DNA from: Rhizobiales bacterium NRL2
GTDB lineage: Bacteria > Pseudomonadota > Alphaproteobacteria > Minwuiales > Minwuiaceae
Direction: 5' to 3'
Length of the DNA stretch: 64,000 nt
Assembly: GCA_001664005.1 (NCBI GenBank)
Contig: CP016093.1
Coordinates: forward strand, 2,873,001-2,937,000
The position numbers and the translations under genes were made by a program. Each line of letters begins with the position of its first letter. Position 1 is the stretch's first letter. The notes under the pieces are model-generated. The model was not told the DNA's origin. It was given only the letters and a program-made list of their open reading frames with translations, and made no database searches. Of this stretch, positions 36,546 to 46,210 are shown one piece after another.

Positions 36546-37016
36546 TCAGTCGTCCTCGAAGATCTGGAACGGCGTGCGCATGCGGACGCCCCAGTACTCG
36601 TAGATCAGGTAGTAGCGCTGGCCGACCGCCAGATCGTTGGATCGCAGCATGATCGAGTTGCCGCCCTTCAGCGTGCCGCCGGCCTCGATCACGGTTTCCA
36701 CGGTCTCGCCCTTGCAGTCCGGTTCGACGCCGTAGAGCACCGGGTCGTTGTTCGGCAGGGCGATGATCCAGTTGTGGACGGCGCAATCCGCCGGCGCGCG
36801 CAGGATCAGATCCTCCGCGCCGGTATTGGTGATGGCGAGATCGACATGCATGCGCGCCGACGCGCCGCCCTGGGGCAGACGGATCCGGCGCTCGACCGAA
36901 ATCTCGCCGGTCAGGAATTCGTCGGTTTCGGCGACCCGGGCCGCCCTGGCGTCTGTCATGGCGGCCGTGGCAACGGCGAGACCGAGCAGGCAGGGTGCAA
37001 GAAGGCGACGGATCAT
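36546..37016 (-). CDS. small exported protein with an Ig-like (BsuPI-like) fold
   Basis: This 156-residue protein has a signal peptide of about 25 residues (MIRRLLAPCLLGLAVATA... cut near ARA-ARV). The mature part is beta-rich: VDLAITNTGAEDLILRAPA, NWIIALPNNDPVLYG, GGTLKGGNSIMLRSNDL and a YYLIYEYWGVRMRTPF end. This pattern is like the BsuPI proteinase-inhibitor fold, but similarity by eye is weak. Two cysteines (ADCAVHNW, PDCKGET) may form a disulfide. GGAG precedes the ATG at the right distance. Function unknown; convergence with hyuB carries no meaning by itself. Confidence 0.65.
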   Translation of the reverse strand: MIRRLLAPCLLGLAVATAAMTDARAARVAETDEFLTGEISVERRIRLPQGGASARMHVDLAITNTGAEDLILRAPADCAVHNWIIALPNNDPVLYGVEPDCKGETVETVIEAGGTLKGGNSIMLRSNDLAVGQRYYLIYEYWGVRMRTPFQIFEDD

Positions 37017-37170
37017 GACGTGCTCCACGGGTGTGTCGGTTTCGTCCTGAAGTGTGGGGAGGCGGCGCGTTGCCGGCAAGTGACCGCCGCAACCATTGCC
37101 GCAGTATTGCGGCCCGAAGCCCCAGACGGCACTCTCGCCGCGCATCGGTTCCGACATGGAGGGGGAGCGC

Positions 37171-38151
37171 GTGACCCGACTATTGCTGCTCGCGGGCAAG
37201 CAGAGCATGAAGAAGGCCAATTTTCTGGCCGGACACCTTGAGACCGACTGGCGCATCGAAGCCTGCGATCCGGCCGCGGACCGGGCGGCTTTCGAGCGGC
37301 TGGCGCCGGAGGCAGAGGCCATCGTGGGCGGCTACATCGCCCGGCCGTGGCCGGCGACGCCCAGACTGAAGCTCTACCAGATACCCTTCACCGGCCATGA
37401 TTTCCTGGAACCGGAGGTTCTCCCCGCGGGCTGCCGCGTCTGCAACACCTACGAACACGAAACCTCGATCGCGGAGTACATCCTGCTGGCCATGCTGGAA
37501 TGGGAAATCGGCCTGTCGAAGACCGCCGCCCGGTTCCGCGAGAGAAGCTGGGACGGCAAGGGCCCCGCCGAGGGACCGGTGCATGGCGAGGTGCGCGGCA
37601 AGACCGTTGGCATCGTGGGTTACGGCCATATCGGGCGCGAGGTCGCGATCCGCGCCCGCGCTTTCGGCATGAACGTGATCGGCATCGGCCGGCGCAAGCA
37701 GCCGACGCCGGACCTTCTCGACTGGTACGGCACGACCATGGAGATCGACCGGCTGATGGCGGAGGCGGACTACGTGGTCGTCGCCTGCCCGCTGAACGAA
37801 GCCACGCGGGGCCTGCTCGACGCCGACCGCCTTGGCGCGATGAAGCCGACAGGAGTTGTCATCAATGTCGGACGGGGCGCCATCATCGACGAGGACGCGA
37901 TCTACGACGCCCTGAAGAACGGCCGTATCGGCGGCGCGGTCATCGACGTGTGGTGGCGCTACCCCGGGCGGGACGAGCCGAATCCCCGGCCCTCGCGCCA
38001 TCCCTTGCACGAACTCGACAACGTCATCATGACGCCGCACAACTCCGGCTGGACGCAGGAGCAGATCGACCGCCGCTGGGTCTTCGTCGCCTCGAACCTG
38101 GACAGGATCGCCCGCGGCGAGACGCCGGAGAACGTGGTCATGACGATCTGA
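37171..38151 (+). CDS. D-2-hydroxyacid dehydrogenase (NAD-dependent)
   Basis: This 326-residue enzyme reduces 2-oxo acids to D-2-hydroxy acids, or the reverse. The NAD-binding loop is VGIVGYGHIGREVAIRARAF; the catalytic set is NVGRGAIIDEDA (Arg), the Glu region of the GGAVIDVWWR segment and TPHNSGW (His). The GTG at 37171 has GGAGG eight bases before it, better than the ATG at 37156, which has no site. The N-terminal domain is the short, variable substrate part. Candidate substrates include glyoxylate, hydroxypyruvate or phosphonopyruvate; no neighbour narrows this. Confidence 0.87.
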   Translation: MTRLLLLAGKQSMKKANFLAGHLETDWRIEACDPAADRAAFERLAPEAEAIVGGYIARPWPATPRLKLYQIPFTGHDFLEPEVLPAGCRVCNTYEHETSIAEYILLAMLEWEIGLSKTAARFRERSWDGKGPAEGPVHGEVRGKTVGIVGYGHIGREVAIRARAFGMNVIGIGRRKQPTPDLLDWYGTTMEIDRLMAEADYVVVACPLNEATRGLLDADRLGAMKPTGVVINVGRGAIIDEDAIYDALKNGRIGGAVIDVWWRYPGRDEPNPRPSRHPLHELDNVIMTPHNSGWTQEQIDRRWVFVASNLDRIARGETPENVVMTI

Positions 38152-38222
38152 ACGGGCGCACGGCTCCCGGCCCGGCGCGGTACGGCCACCGCGCCGGCGC
38201 ATCGTCGGAACCGGAATGGCGG

Positions 38223-38242
38223 GGGGCGGCCGAAGCCGCCCC
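38223..38242. terminator. strong hairpin after the FKBP isomerase gene
   Basis: GGGGCGGC and GCCGCCCC form a perfect 8-base stem around loop CGAA, 5 bases past the stop of the FKBP gene on the minus strand. No T-tract follows, so termination would rely on the stem alone or be Rho-aided. Confidence 0.5.
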
Positions 38243-38247
38243 GCCCC

Positions 38248-38679
38248 TCACTTGACGATTTCGACGACCTTCACGTCGAAAGTCAGATCCTGGCCGGCCA
38301 GCGGATGGTTGGCGTCCAGGGTGACGGTGCTGTCGTCGAAATCGGCGACGGTCAGCGCGATCACCTGGCCCTGACGGTCCGTGGCCTGGAGCTGCGCGCC
38401 GACCTGCAGGTCGATCTCGTCGGGCACCTGTTCCCGGTCCACCTTGTGCAGCAGGTTCGGATCGTGCGGGCCATAGCCTTCCTCGGGCGGAACGGTGACG
38501 GTCCTGGAGTCGCCTTCCTCCATGCCCACGACGGCATTCTCGAAGCCGGAAATCACCTGGCCGGATCCCACCGTGAGCTCGATCGGCTCGCGGTCGAGGG
38601 AACTGTCGAACTTGCGACCGTCCTCCAGAGATCCTTCATAGTGCACTCGGACGGTATCGCCGGTCTTTACCTCAGCCAT
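38248..38679 (-). CDS. FKBP-type peptidyl-prolyl isomerase (SlyD/FkpB-like)
   Basis: This 143-residue cytoplasmic protein is a prolyl isomerase and chaperone. It starts AEVKTGDTVRVHYEGSLEDG, followed by the FDSSLDREPIELTVGSGQVI active-site strand and an insert-in-flap chaperone domain with VPPEEGYGPHDPNLLHKVDR. NHPLAGQDLTFDV closes the fold, as in SlyD. The metal-binding His/Cys tail of E. coli SlyD is missing, so it is closer to the short form. AAGGAAAGGG precedes the start. Single gene. Confidence 0.92.
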   Translation of the reverse strand: MAEVKTGDTVRVHYEGSLEDGRKFDSSLDREPIELTVGSGQVISGFENAVVGMEEGDSRTVTVPPEEGYGPHDPNLLHKVDREQVPDEIDLQVGAQLQATDRQGQVIALTVADFDDSTVTLDANHPLAGQDLTFDVKVVEIVK

Positions 38680-38861
38680 GTGCGATGCCCTTTCCTTGGT
38701 AGTTGCGCCGGCTGGGAAGCCCGGTCCCGCTATCGCCGGAAAAAGCCAACGGCACATCTCGTTCCTGCGGGATTGAGACGTGCCGTTCAGCCAGTTCAGA
38801 GATTTCGCGGGATGGTCGGCGGGGACCGCCGGCATCGTCCCCTGGTCGTGTCAGTCGACGA

Positions 38862-39071
38862 TCAGTCGATCACCTTCAGATCCTGTGCGGACATTCGGTT
38901 GTCACGGCCCTTCGCGAGTTCGTACTCAAGCTTCTGACCGTCACGAAGACCATCGAGGCCCGCGCGCTCGGCAGCGGAGATGTGCACGAACACATCCTGC
39001 GACCCGTCTTCCGGAGCAATGAAGCCATAGCCCTTGACGGTGTTGAACCATTTCACAGTTCCGATCGGCAT
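38862..39071 (-). CDS. cold-shock protein (CspA family)
   Basis: This 69-residue single-domain nucleic-acid chaperone has the RNA-binding motifs KGYGFI (RNP1) and VFVHIS (RNP2) in the usual order. It melts RNA structure at low temperature or during stationary phase. The start MPIGTVKWF is chosen over an upstream in-frame codon because CspA proteins start here. A good promoter lies about 140 bases upstream, giving a long leader that could act as an RNA thermosensor. Confidence 0.95.
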   Translation of the reverse strand: MPIGTVKWFNTVKGYGFIAPEDGSQDVFVHISAAERAGLDGLRDGQKLEYELAKGRDNRMSAQDLKVID

Positions 39072-39212
39072 AGTCAGTTCACCCAGTCTCATGGATCACC
39101 GGAAAACAGCTCCGGCGTTTGGTCAGTTCTTTCAGGAACATCGACGAGTAGTCTGGCTCATGCATGTGGCAGGTCCATTACCCGGCGAGAGGTTCGTGCC
39201 AAAACCTTCTAA

Positions 39213-39240
39213 AACCTAGGCGACGCAAGGCTGTTGTCAA
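39213..39240 (-). promoter_or_regulatory. candidate cspA-type promoter with long leader
   Basis: On the minus strand a perfect -35 TTGACA (39240-39235) is followed after 16 bases by TAGGTT (39218-39213). Transcription from about 39206 would give a leader of about 135 bases before the csp ATG at 39071, similar to the long leaders of cold-inducible csp genes. The 317-base space 39072-39388 otherwise holds the promoter of the plus-strand fusion gene and no gene. Confidence 0.5.
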
Positions 39241-39288
39241 TGCCGGACTACGTCGGACGCATGAATCCGCAGCGTCTGTCACAACCGC

Positions 39289-39316
39289 TTGCAAGCCGGA
39301 AAAAACGGCGTATATG
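39289..39316 (+). promoter_or_regulatory. candidate promoter of the methyltransferase/ATP-grasp gene
   Basis: TTGCAA (39289-39294) and TATATG (39311-39316) with a 16-base spacer look like a sigma-70 promoter, though neither hexamer is perfect. It would give a leader of about 66 bases to the GTG start at 39389. Confidence 0.4.
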
Positions 39317-39388
39317 GCGCCATCAAGCTGCACGGATCCACAGACGCTCACGGCAGCGAAACCGTTTGAGCGCAAGGAGAGACCGTCC

Positions 39389-41356
39389 GTGTCCAGCTCC
39401 CCTACCCGCCGTGGCGTCACGGCGAAATCCCCTTCGCAGCCTCAGGGCCGCGGCGCGCGCGCGCGGACCTTTCTCGGCCCGATCGCGGACCTGGAAAGCC
39501 ATCTCCCCGCCGAGTGGTGGCGCGACCTTTTCGACGACATCTATCTGAAGACCGACGGCGACGTGGTGGAGAACGCAGCCGCCACGACCGCCGAGATCGA
39601 CCTGCTGCTCTCGGCCACCGGCGTCGGCGTCTCGGACCGCGTGCTCGATCTGTGCTGCGGCCAGGGCCGCCACGCCATCGAGCTGGCCCGGCGCGGCTTC
39701 CGCCATGTCACGGGCGTCGACCGCTCCCATTACCTGATCCGTCTGGCGCGCCAGCGCGCCGAGGCAGCCGCGCTGCCGATCCAGTTTCGGGAGGGCGATG
39801 CGCGCCAGCTTCGTGTGGCCGAGATGAGCCAGGACCTGGTGATGCTGATGGGCAATTCCTTCGGCTACTTCGCCAGCGAGGATGACGACCTGAAAGTGCT
39901 GAAGCGCGCGCTGCGCGCCCTGGCACCCGGCGGGCGCGTCTATCTGGACCTCACGGACGGCGACTGGATTCGGGAGCACTTCGAGAAGCGCTCCTGGGAA
40001 TGGATCGACCAGAACCATTTCGTCTGCCGCGAGCGCGGCCTTTCCGCCGACGGCAGCCGGCTGATCAGCCGCGAGGTGGTGGTCCACGACGAACGCGGCG
40101 TGCTTGCCGACCAGTTCTACGCCGAACGGCTCTACAACCGCGCCGGCATCGCCGCGCTGCTGGAAAGGGCGGGTTTCGGCGACGTCCGCTTTCACGGCCG
40201 CCTGTCGGGCAGTTCGGAGCGCAATCAGGACCTCGGCATGATGGCCCACCGGGAGATCGTCACGGCGATCGCGCCGCGGCGGCAACCGACCCGGCGCAAG
40301 CGCGACCGGGCGCTGGAGGTCGCGGTCCTGCTCGGCGATCCCGCCCTGCCGGATTCGGTGAAGTTGAACGGGCAGTTCAATGCCGAGGACTTCGCAACCG
40401 TCGACCGGCTGAAGAATGCGCTGGCGGAGCTGGAGGGCTACCGCTTCAGCTATCTGGACAACCACGCCGCCTTCGACACCGCGCTGGAGGCCGCCCATTG
40501 CGACCTGGTGCTGAACCTGTGCGACGAGGGCTGGAACAACGACGCCTTCCAGGAACTGCACGTCCCGGCGCGCCTCGATCTGCTGAAGCTGCCCTATACG
40601 GGAGCGGGTCCGGCCTGTCTCGCCGCCTGCTACGACAAGGCGCTGGTGCGCGCGGTCGCGGCCTCTCTCGATATCCCGGTGCCGGCGGAGACCTATCTCA
40701 GGCCGGGGGATCAGGCCGCCAATCTGCCCGGCATCTTCCCGGCGATCCTGAAACCCAATTTCGGCGACAGTTCCATCGGCATCACCAAGGACGCCATCGT
40801 CCACGACACCACGGGCCTGATCCAGCGCCTCGACACGCTGAAGCGGGAGTTCGGCGAACGTCCCATTCTCATCCAGGAGTTCCTGACGGGAGCCGAATAC
40901 ACCGTCGGCCTGATCGGCAACCCGGGCGGGGAGTTCCATGTCCTGCCCGTGCTGGAAGTCGACTACGGGCGCCTCGACCAGGGTCTGCCGCGGATTCTGG
41001 GCTATGAATCGAAGTACGAGCCCGACTCGCCCTACTGGAACGACATCCGCTATGTGGGCGCGCGGCTTTCCGCCGACGACCAGCGTGCGCTGGTGAGCCA
41101 TGCCAGCCGGCTGTTCGACCGGCTGGGCTGCCGCGACTATGCCCGCTTCGACTTCCGCGCCGATGCGGCCGGCCAGATCCGGCTGCTGGAGGTGAATCCC
41201 AATCCGGGCTGGTGCTGGGACGGAAAGATGAACCTCGCCGCGGGCCTGGAGGGGCTGCGCTATTCGGAGTTCCTCGCCCGCATCCTGGAGGCGGCCTGCC
41301 AGCGGCTGGGGATCGAAGCCGTCGAGCCCCGGCAGACCAGGGCGCGCCGGGCCTGA
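39389..41356 (+). CDS. fusion of a SAM methyltransferase and a D-Ala-D-Ala-ligase-like ATP-grasp enzyme
   Basis: This 655-residue protein joins two enzymes. Residues about 30-295 are a class I SAM methyltransferase with motif I VLDLCCGQGRH (85-95) and VTGVDRS (107-113). Residues about 305-640 resemble D-alanine-D-alanine ligase: an N-terminal domain with DLVLNLCDEGWNNDAFQELH (372-391) and LPYTGAG, the ATP-grasp strand AILKPNFGDSSIGI (452-465), LIQEFLTGAEYTVGLIG (494-510) and the metal-binding RFDFRADAAGQ...LLEVNPNPG end (586-607). It would methylate one substrate and ligate an amino acid or acid in one polypeptide. GTG at 39389 has AAGGAGAG seven bases before it and a good length fit. It stands alone next to ileS. 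True Ddl seems unlikely since it lies outside the cell-wall cluster; a modified amino acid or small peptide product is an inference. Confidence 0.85.
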   Translation: MSSSPTRRGVTAKSPSQPQGRGARARTFLGPIADLESHLPAEWWRDLFDDIYLKTDGDVVENAAATTAEIDLLLSATGVGVSDRVLDLCCGQGRHAIELARRGFRHVTGVDRSHYLIRLARQRAEAAALPIQFREGDARQLRVAEMSQDLVMLMGNSFGYFASEDDDLKVLKRALRALAPGGRVYLDLTDGDWIREHFEKRSWEWIDQNHFVCRERGLSADGSRLISREVVVHDERGVLADQFYAERLYNRAGIAALLERAGFGDVRFHGRLSGSSERNQDLGMMAHREIVTAIAPRRQPTRRKRDRALEVAVLLGDPALPDSVKLNGQFNAEDFATVDRLKNALAELEGYRFSYLDNHAAFDTALEAAHCDLVLNLCDEGWNNDAFQELHVPARLDLLKLPYTGAGPACLAACYDKALVRAVAASLDIPVPAETYLRPGDQAANLPGIFPAILKPNFGDSSIGITKDAIVHDTTGLIQRLDTLKREFGERPILIQEFLTGAEYTVGLIGNPGGEFHVLPVLEVDYGRLDQGLPRILGYESKYEPDSPYWNDIRYVGARLSADDQRALVSHASRLFDRLGCRDYARFDFRADAAGQIRLLEVNPNPGWCWDGKMNLAAGLEGLRYSEFLARILEAACQRLGIEAVEPRQTRARRA

Positions 41357-41363
41357 AGCCGGT

Positions 41364-44168
41364 TCAGGCGGCGGCGGCGTCGTGGACGGCCACGGCGTCG
41401 CTGCAGCGGTTGCACAGCGCACCCTCCTCGGGCACTTCCTCCAGCACCATCCAGCAGCGCCCGCACTTGGCACCGGTGGCCCGGCGCGGGCTCACGGCCA
41501 CGCCGTCGACGTCTTCCAGGCGGAAGGCGTCGGCCGGCGCGGGTTCGGTGGAAACCGCCGCGCCCGAGGTGATGAACAGGCCCGCCATGTCCAGACCCTC
41601 CAGCTTCGACGCGTCGTCCGCGGACAGGTAGACGACCGGCGAGGCCTGCAGGCTGGCACCGATGCGCTTCTCGCGCCGCTCCACCTCCAGCGCGCCGGTG
41701 ACGACCCGGCGGATCTCGAAGATGCGGTTCCACTTCTCCGCCAGCGTGTCGTCCAGCCAGCCGGACGGCGCCTCGGGGAACAGCTTCAGGTGAACGCTGT
41801 CGTTCTCGTCCGGATAGCGCGACTGCCAGGCTTCCTCGGCGGTGAAGGCGAGGATCGGCGCGAACCAGGTCACCAGGCAGTGATAGAGCCGGTCGAGCAC
41901 CGTGCGCGTCGCGCGGCGGCGGATCGAATCCGGACGGTCGCAATAGAGCACGTCCTTGCGGATGTCGAAGTAGAACGACGACAGCTCGATGGCGCAGAAA
42001 TTGTGCAGCGCGACGAAGACATCGTGGAAGTCGTAGACCGCCAGCGCCTCCCGCACCGTCCGGTCCATCACCGCCAGGCGATGCAGCAGGTAGCGGTCCA
42101 GTTCCGGCATCTCCGCCGGGTCCAGACGCTCGCTCTCCTCGAAGTCATGCAGATTGCCCAGCAGGAAGCGCAGCGTGTTGCGCAGCCGGCGGTAGGAATC
42201 GGCGGTCGCCTTCAGGATGCCGGGGCCGAACCGCAGATCCTCGGTATAGTCGGCGGCGGCCACCCAGAGCCGCAGGATATCGGCGCCGTACTGGCCGAAC
42301 ACGTCCTTCGGCCCCAGCGCGTTGCCGGACGACTTCGACATCTTCTCGGCCTTCTCGTCGAGGATGAAGCCGTGGGTCAGCACCGCGTCATAGGGCGCGC
42401 GGCCGCGCGTGCCGCAGCTTTCCAGCAGCGACGAATGGAACCAGCCGCGATGCTGGTCCGTGCCCTCCAGATAAAGGTCGGCGGGCCATTTCAGGTCGTC
42501 GCGCATCTCCAGGCAGAAGGCGTGCGTGGTGCCTGAATCGAACCAGACGTCCAGGATGTCGCTGGCCTTCTCGTAGTCGTCGGCGCTGTAGTCGTCGCCT
42601 AGGAAGAAGGCGGCGTCATTGCCGAACCAGGCGTCGCAGCCTTCGGCCTGGATCGCCTCGAGGATCCTTTCGTTGACCCTTTCGTCGCGCAGCGGCTCGC
42701 CGGTGCGCTTGTCGACGAAGACGGTGATCGGCACGCCCCAGACGCGCTGGCGCGAGAGCAGCCAGTCAGGACGGTTCTCGATCATCCCGTTCAGCCGGCG
42801 CTGGCCGGATTTCGGATAGAACGCCGTTTCCGAGATCGCCTTCAGCGCCTTCTCCCGGATGCCGGTCTTCTCCATGGAGATGAACCACTGCGGCGCGTTG
42901 CGGAAGATCAGCGGCGCCTTGGAGCGCCAGCTGTGCGGATAGGAGTGGGTGATCTTGCCGTGCGCCAGCAGGCCGCCATGCCCGGTCAGCGTCTCGATCA
43001 TCGGACCGTCGACCTTGAAGACATGCATTCCGGCGAAGTGCGGCACATGCGGATAGTAGAGACCATCTTCGGCAACGGTATCAGGCACTTCGACGCCGTT
43101 TTCGACACCCAGATCGAAGTCCTCCGCGCCGTGGCCCGGTGCGATGTGGACGAACCCCGTGCCCTGGTCGGTGGTGACGTAGTCCGCCGGCAGCAGCCGG
43201 TCCTCGTAGGTGTAGCCCAGATCGCTCAGCGGATGGCGGCAGACGGTGCCGGCCGGCTTCGTGACCTCTGCCACCTTCGTCCAGCTCTCGATGCCGGCGG
43301 CCTCGCGCACGCTCTCCGCCAGCGCGTCGGCCAGCGCCAGCTTCTCGCCCGCCTTCGCCAGCGAGCCTTCCGCCACGGCCTCCACCTGGTAGACGCCGTA
43401 ATCGATCTCCTCGCCATAGGCGAGCGCGCGGTTGCCCGGGATCGTCCAGGGCGTGGTGGTCCAGATCACGATCGAGGCGCCTTCCAGCGCCGGATCCTCG
43501 GTCCGGATGACGGGAAAGCGCACCCAGATCGTCGTCGAGGTGTGGTCGTGGTACTCGATCTCCGCCTCGGCCAAGCTGGTCTTCTCGACCACTGACCACA
43601 TCACCGCCTTGGAGCCCTTGTAGAGACTGCCGTCCATCAGGAACTTGAGCAGTTCGGCCACGGTGACGGCCTCGGACTTGTAGTCCATCGTCAGATAGGG
43701 CCGCTCCCAGTCGCCGAAGACGCCGAGGCGCTTGAAGCCCTCGCGCTGCACGTCGATCCAGTGATCGGCGAACTCGCGGCATTCGCGGCGGAACTCGTTG
43801 ACCGGCACCTCGTCCTTGTTGCGGCCGGCCTTGCGGTACTTCTCCTCGATCTTCCACTCGATGGGCAGGCCGTGACAGTCCCAGCCGGGGACGTAGTTGG
43901 CGTCATAGCCCATCATCTGCCGTGAGCGGTTGATGACGTCCTTCAGCACCTTATTGAGGACGTGGCCCATGTGGATGTCGCCATTGGCGTAGGGCGGGCC
44001 GTCGTGGAGGATGAACTTCTCGCGGCCCTTCGAGCTCTCGCGCAGCTTCTTCCAGATCTCCATCCGCTCCCAGCGCTCGAGCATCTCCGGCTCCTTCTGG
44101 GGCAGGCCGGCACGCATGGGGAAGTCGGTCTTCGGCAGGAAGACGGTGTCTTTGTAGTCTCGGGTCAT
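41364..44168 (-). CDS. ileS: isoleucyl-tRNA synthetase
   Basis: This 934-residue class I synthetase attaches isoleucine to tRNA-Ile and edits valine. The HIGH-equivalent region is YANGDIHMGHVLNK, the KMSKS loop is EKMSKSSGNAL, and the C-terminal zinc domain has GAKCGRCWMVLEE and ALCNRCSD. The editing domain lies between about 200 and 400. The length matches bacterial IleS. It converges on the fusion gene with only seven bases between stops. The next gene on the strand upstream is cueR, 150 bases away. Confidence 0.98.
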   Translation of the reverse strand: MTRDYKDTVFLPKTDFPMRAGLPQKEPEMLERWERMEIWKKLRESSKGREKFILHDGPPYANGDIHMGHVLNKVLKDVINRSRQMMGYDANYVPGWDCHGLPIEWKIEEKYRKAGRNKDEVPVNEFRRECREFADHWIDVQREGFKRLGVFGDWERPYLTMDYKSEAVTVAELLKFLMDGSLYKGSKAVMWSVVEKTSLAEAEIEYHDHTSTTIWVRFPVIRTEDPALEGASIVIWTTTPWTIPGNRALAYGEEIDYGVYQVEAVAEGSLAKAGEKLALADALAESVREAAGIESWTKVAEVTKPAGTVCRHPLSDLGYTYEDRLLPADYVTTDQGTGFVHIAPGHGAEDFDLGVENGVEVPDTVAEDGLYYPHVPHFAGMHVFKVDGPMIETLTGHGGLLAHGKITHSYPHSWRSKAPLIFRNAPQWFISMEKTGIREKALKAISETAFYPKSGQRRLNGMIENRPDWLLSRQRVWGVPITVFVDKRTGEPLRDERVNERILEAIQAEGCDAWFGNDAAFFLGDDYSADDYEKASDILDVWFDSGTTHAFCLEMRDDLKWPADLYLEGTDQHRGWFHSSLLESCGTRGRAPYDAVLTHGFILDEKAEKMSKSSGNALGPKDVFGQYGADILRLWVAAADYTEDLRFGPGILKATADSYRRLRNTLRFLLGNLHDFEESERLDPAEMPELDRYLLHRLAVMDRTVREALAVYDFHDVFVALHNFCAIELSSFYFDIRKDVLYCDRPDSIRRRATRTVLDRLYHCLVTWFAPILAFTAEEAWQSRYPDENDSVHLKLFPEAPSGWLDDTLAEKWNRIFEIRRVVTGALEVERREKRIGASLQASPVVYLSADDASKLEGLDMAGLFITSGAAVSTEPAPADAFRLEDVDGVAVSPRRATGAKCGRCWMVLEEVPEEGALCNRCSDAVAVHDAAAA

Positions 44169-44318
44169 GATCGGAGCCCCTGGCTCAATATCGGCAATAC
44201 GGATCGGAAAAGGCGGCGGTATCCCGGCCCCGGCGTCACAGGACCGGGCAGGTAATTCGATCGATCGTCCGTATCTGGCGGCTGCCGGTGCGCATGGGCC
44301 GCGCTTATAGCGCCGGGC

Positions 44319-44723
44319 TCAGGCCTTGTCGAGAAGGCCCGCCGACAGCCCGTCCAGGATCGGGCAGTCGGGCCGGTGATCGCCCGAGCAGCAGTCGGCG
44401 AGATGCTTCAGTTCGTCGTGCAGCTTCTGCAGTTCCGCCATCTTGGCCTCGATCTCGGCGATGCGCTCCAGCGCGATGGCCTTGACGTCGGCGCTGGCGC
44501 GGCTGCGGTCCTCGTAGAGCGCCAGCAGCTCCCGGCACTCCTCGATGGAGAAGCCGAAGCTGCGTGCGCGCTGGACGAAGCGGAGCTTGCTCACTTCCGG
44601 CGCGCCATAGTCTCGGTAGCCGTTGTCGCGCCGCGCCGACGGGCCCACGAGCCCGATATCGGCGTAATAGCGCACCGTCTTGGTGGGAAGCCCGGCCGCC
44701 CGGGCCGCGTCGCCTATGTTCAT
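44319..44723 (-). CDS. cueR: CueR-type copper(I)-sensing MerR family regulator
   Basis: This 134-residue regulator senses monovalent copper (and likely silver or gold) and twists promoter DNA to activate transcription. It has the MerR helix-turn-helix start NIGDAARAAGLPTKTVRYYA and the long dimer helix. Two metal-binding cysteines, Cys112 and Cys120 (CCSGDHRPDCPILD), fall at the same positions as in E. coli CueR, and Ser77 is the residue that marks +1-ion sensors. The start at 44723 is chosen by homology. A fitting target promoter lies upstream of the cytochrome c gene of the copper operon (53162-53192), 8 kb away. Confidence 0.93.
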   Translation of the reverse strand: MNIGDAARAAGLPTKTVRYYADIGLVGPSARRDNGYRDYGAPEVSKLRFVQRARSFGFSIEECRELLALYEDRSRASADVKAIALERIAEIEAKMAELQKLHDELKHLADCCSGDHRPDCPILDGLSAGLLDKA

Positions 44724-44802
44724 CGCCTGCTGTCCTCGATGTCGCATGTCCCGCACTGGGATTTACATTCGCGCCGATTGTGCCTACTTCGCACCATCAT
44801 GA

Positions 44803-46026
<1,224 letters not shown>

Positions 46027-46107
46027 ACCGGCAGCGCCATCGCGACCGAACGATCCGCTACCCGTCGTTTCGATCGAATGCCACACGAAGCGATTGAATG
46101 ACTTGGC

Positions 46108-46172
46108 GTCCTGGGGCTTGACCCCAGGACCCAGTTCGACGTTTTGCTGGCCCCTTGGATCAAGTCCAAGGG
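46108..46172. repeat. REP-like palindrome pair, copy 2
   Basis: Between asd and the copper ATPase gene. First hairpin 46108-46130: GTCCTGGGG, loop CTTGA, CCCCAGGAC, a perfect 9-base stem. Second hairpin 46152-46172: CCCTTGGA, loop TCAAG, TCCAAGGG, a perfect 8-base stem. The second loop is the exact reverse complement of the first, so the two units face opposite ways. Both genes end toward this gap, so it may also act as a bidirectional terminator. Confidence 0.8.
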
Positions 46173-46210
46173 CGACAAGTCTGGACGGTTCGATCGAACA
46201 TTGGGTCACT

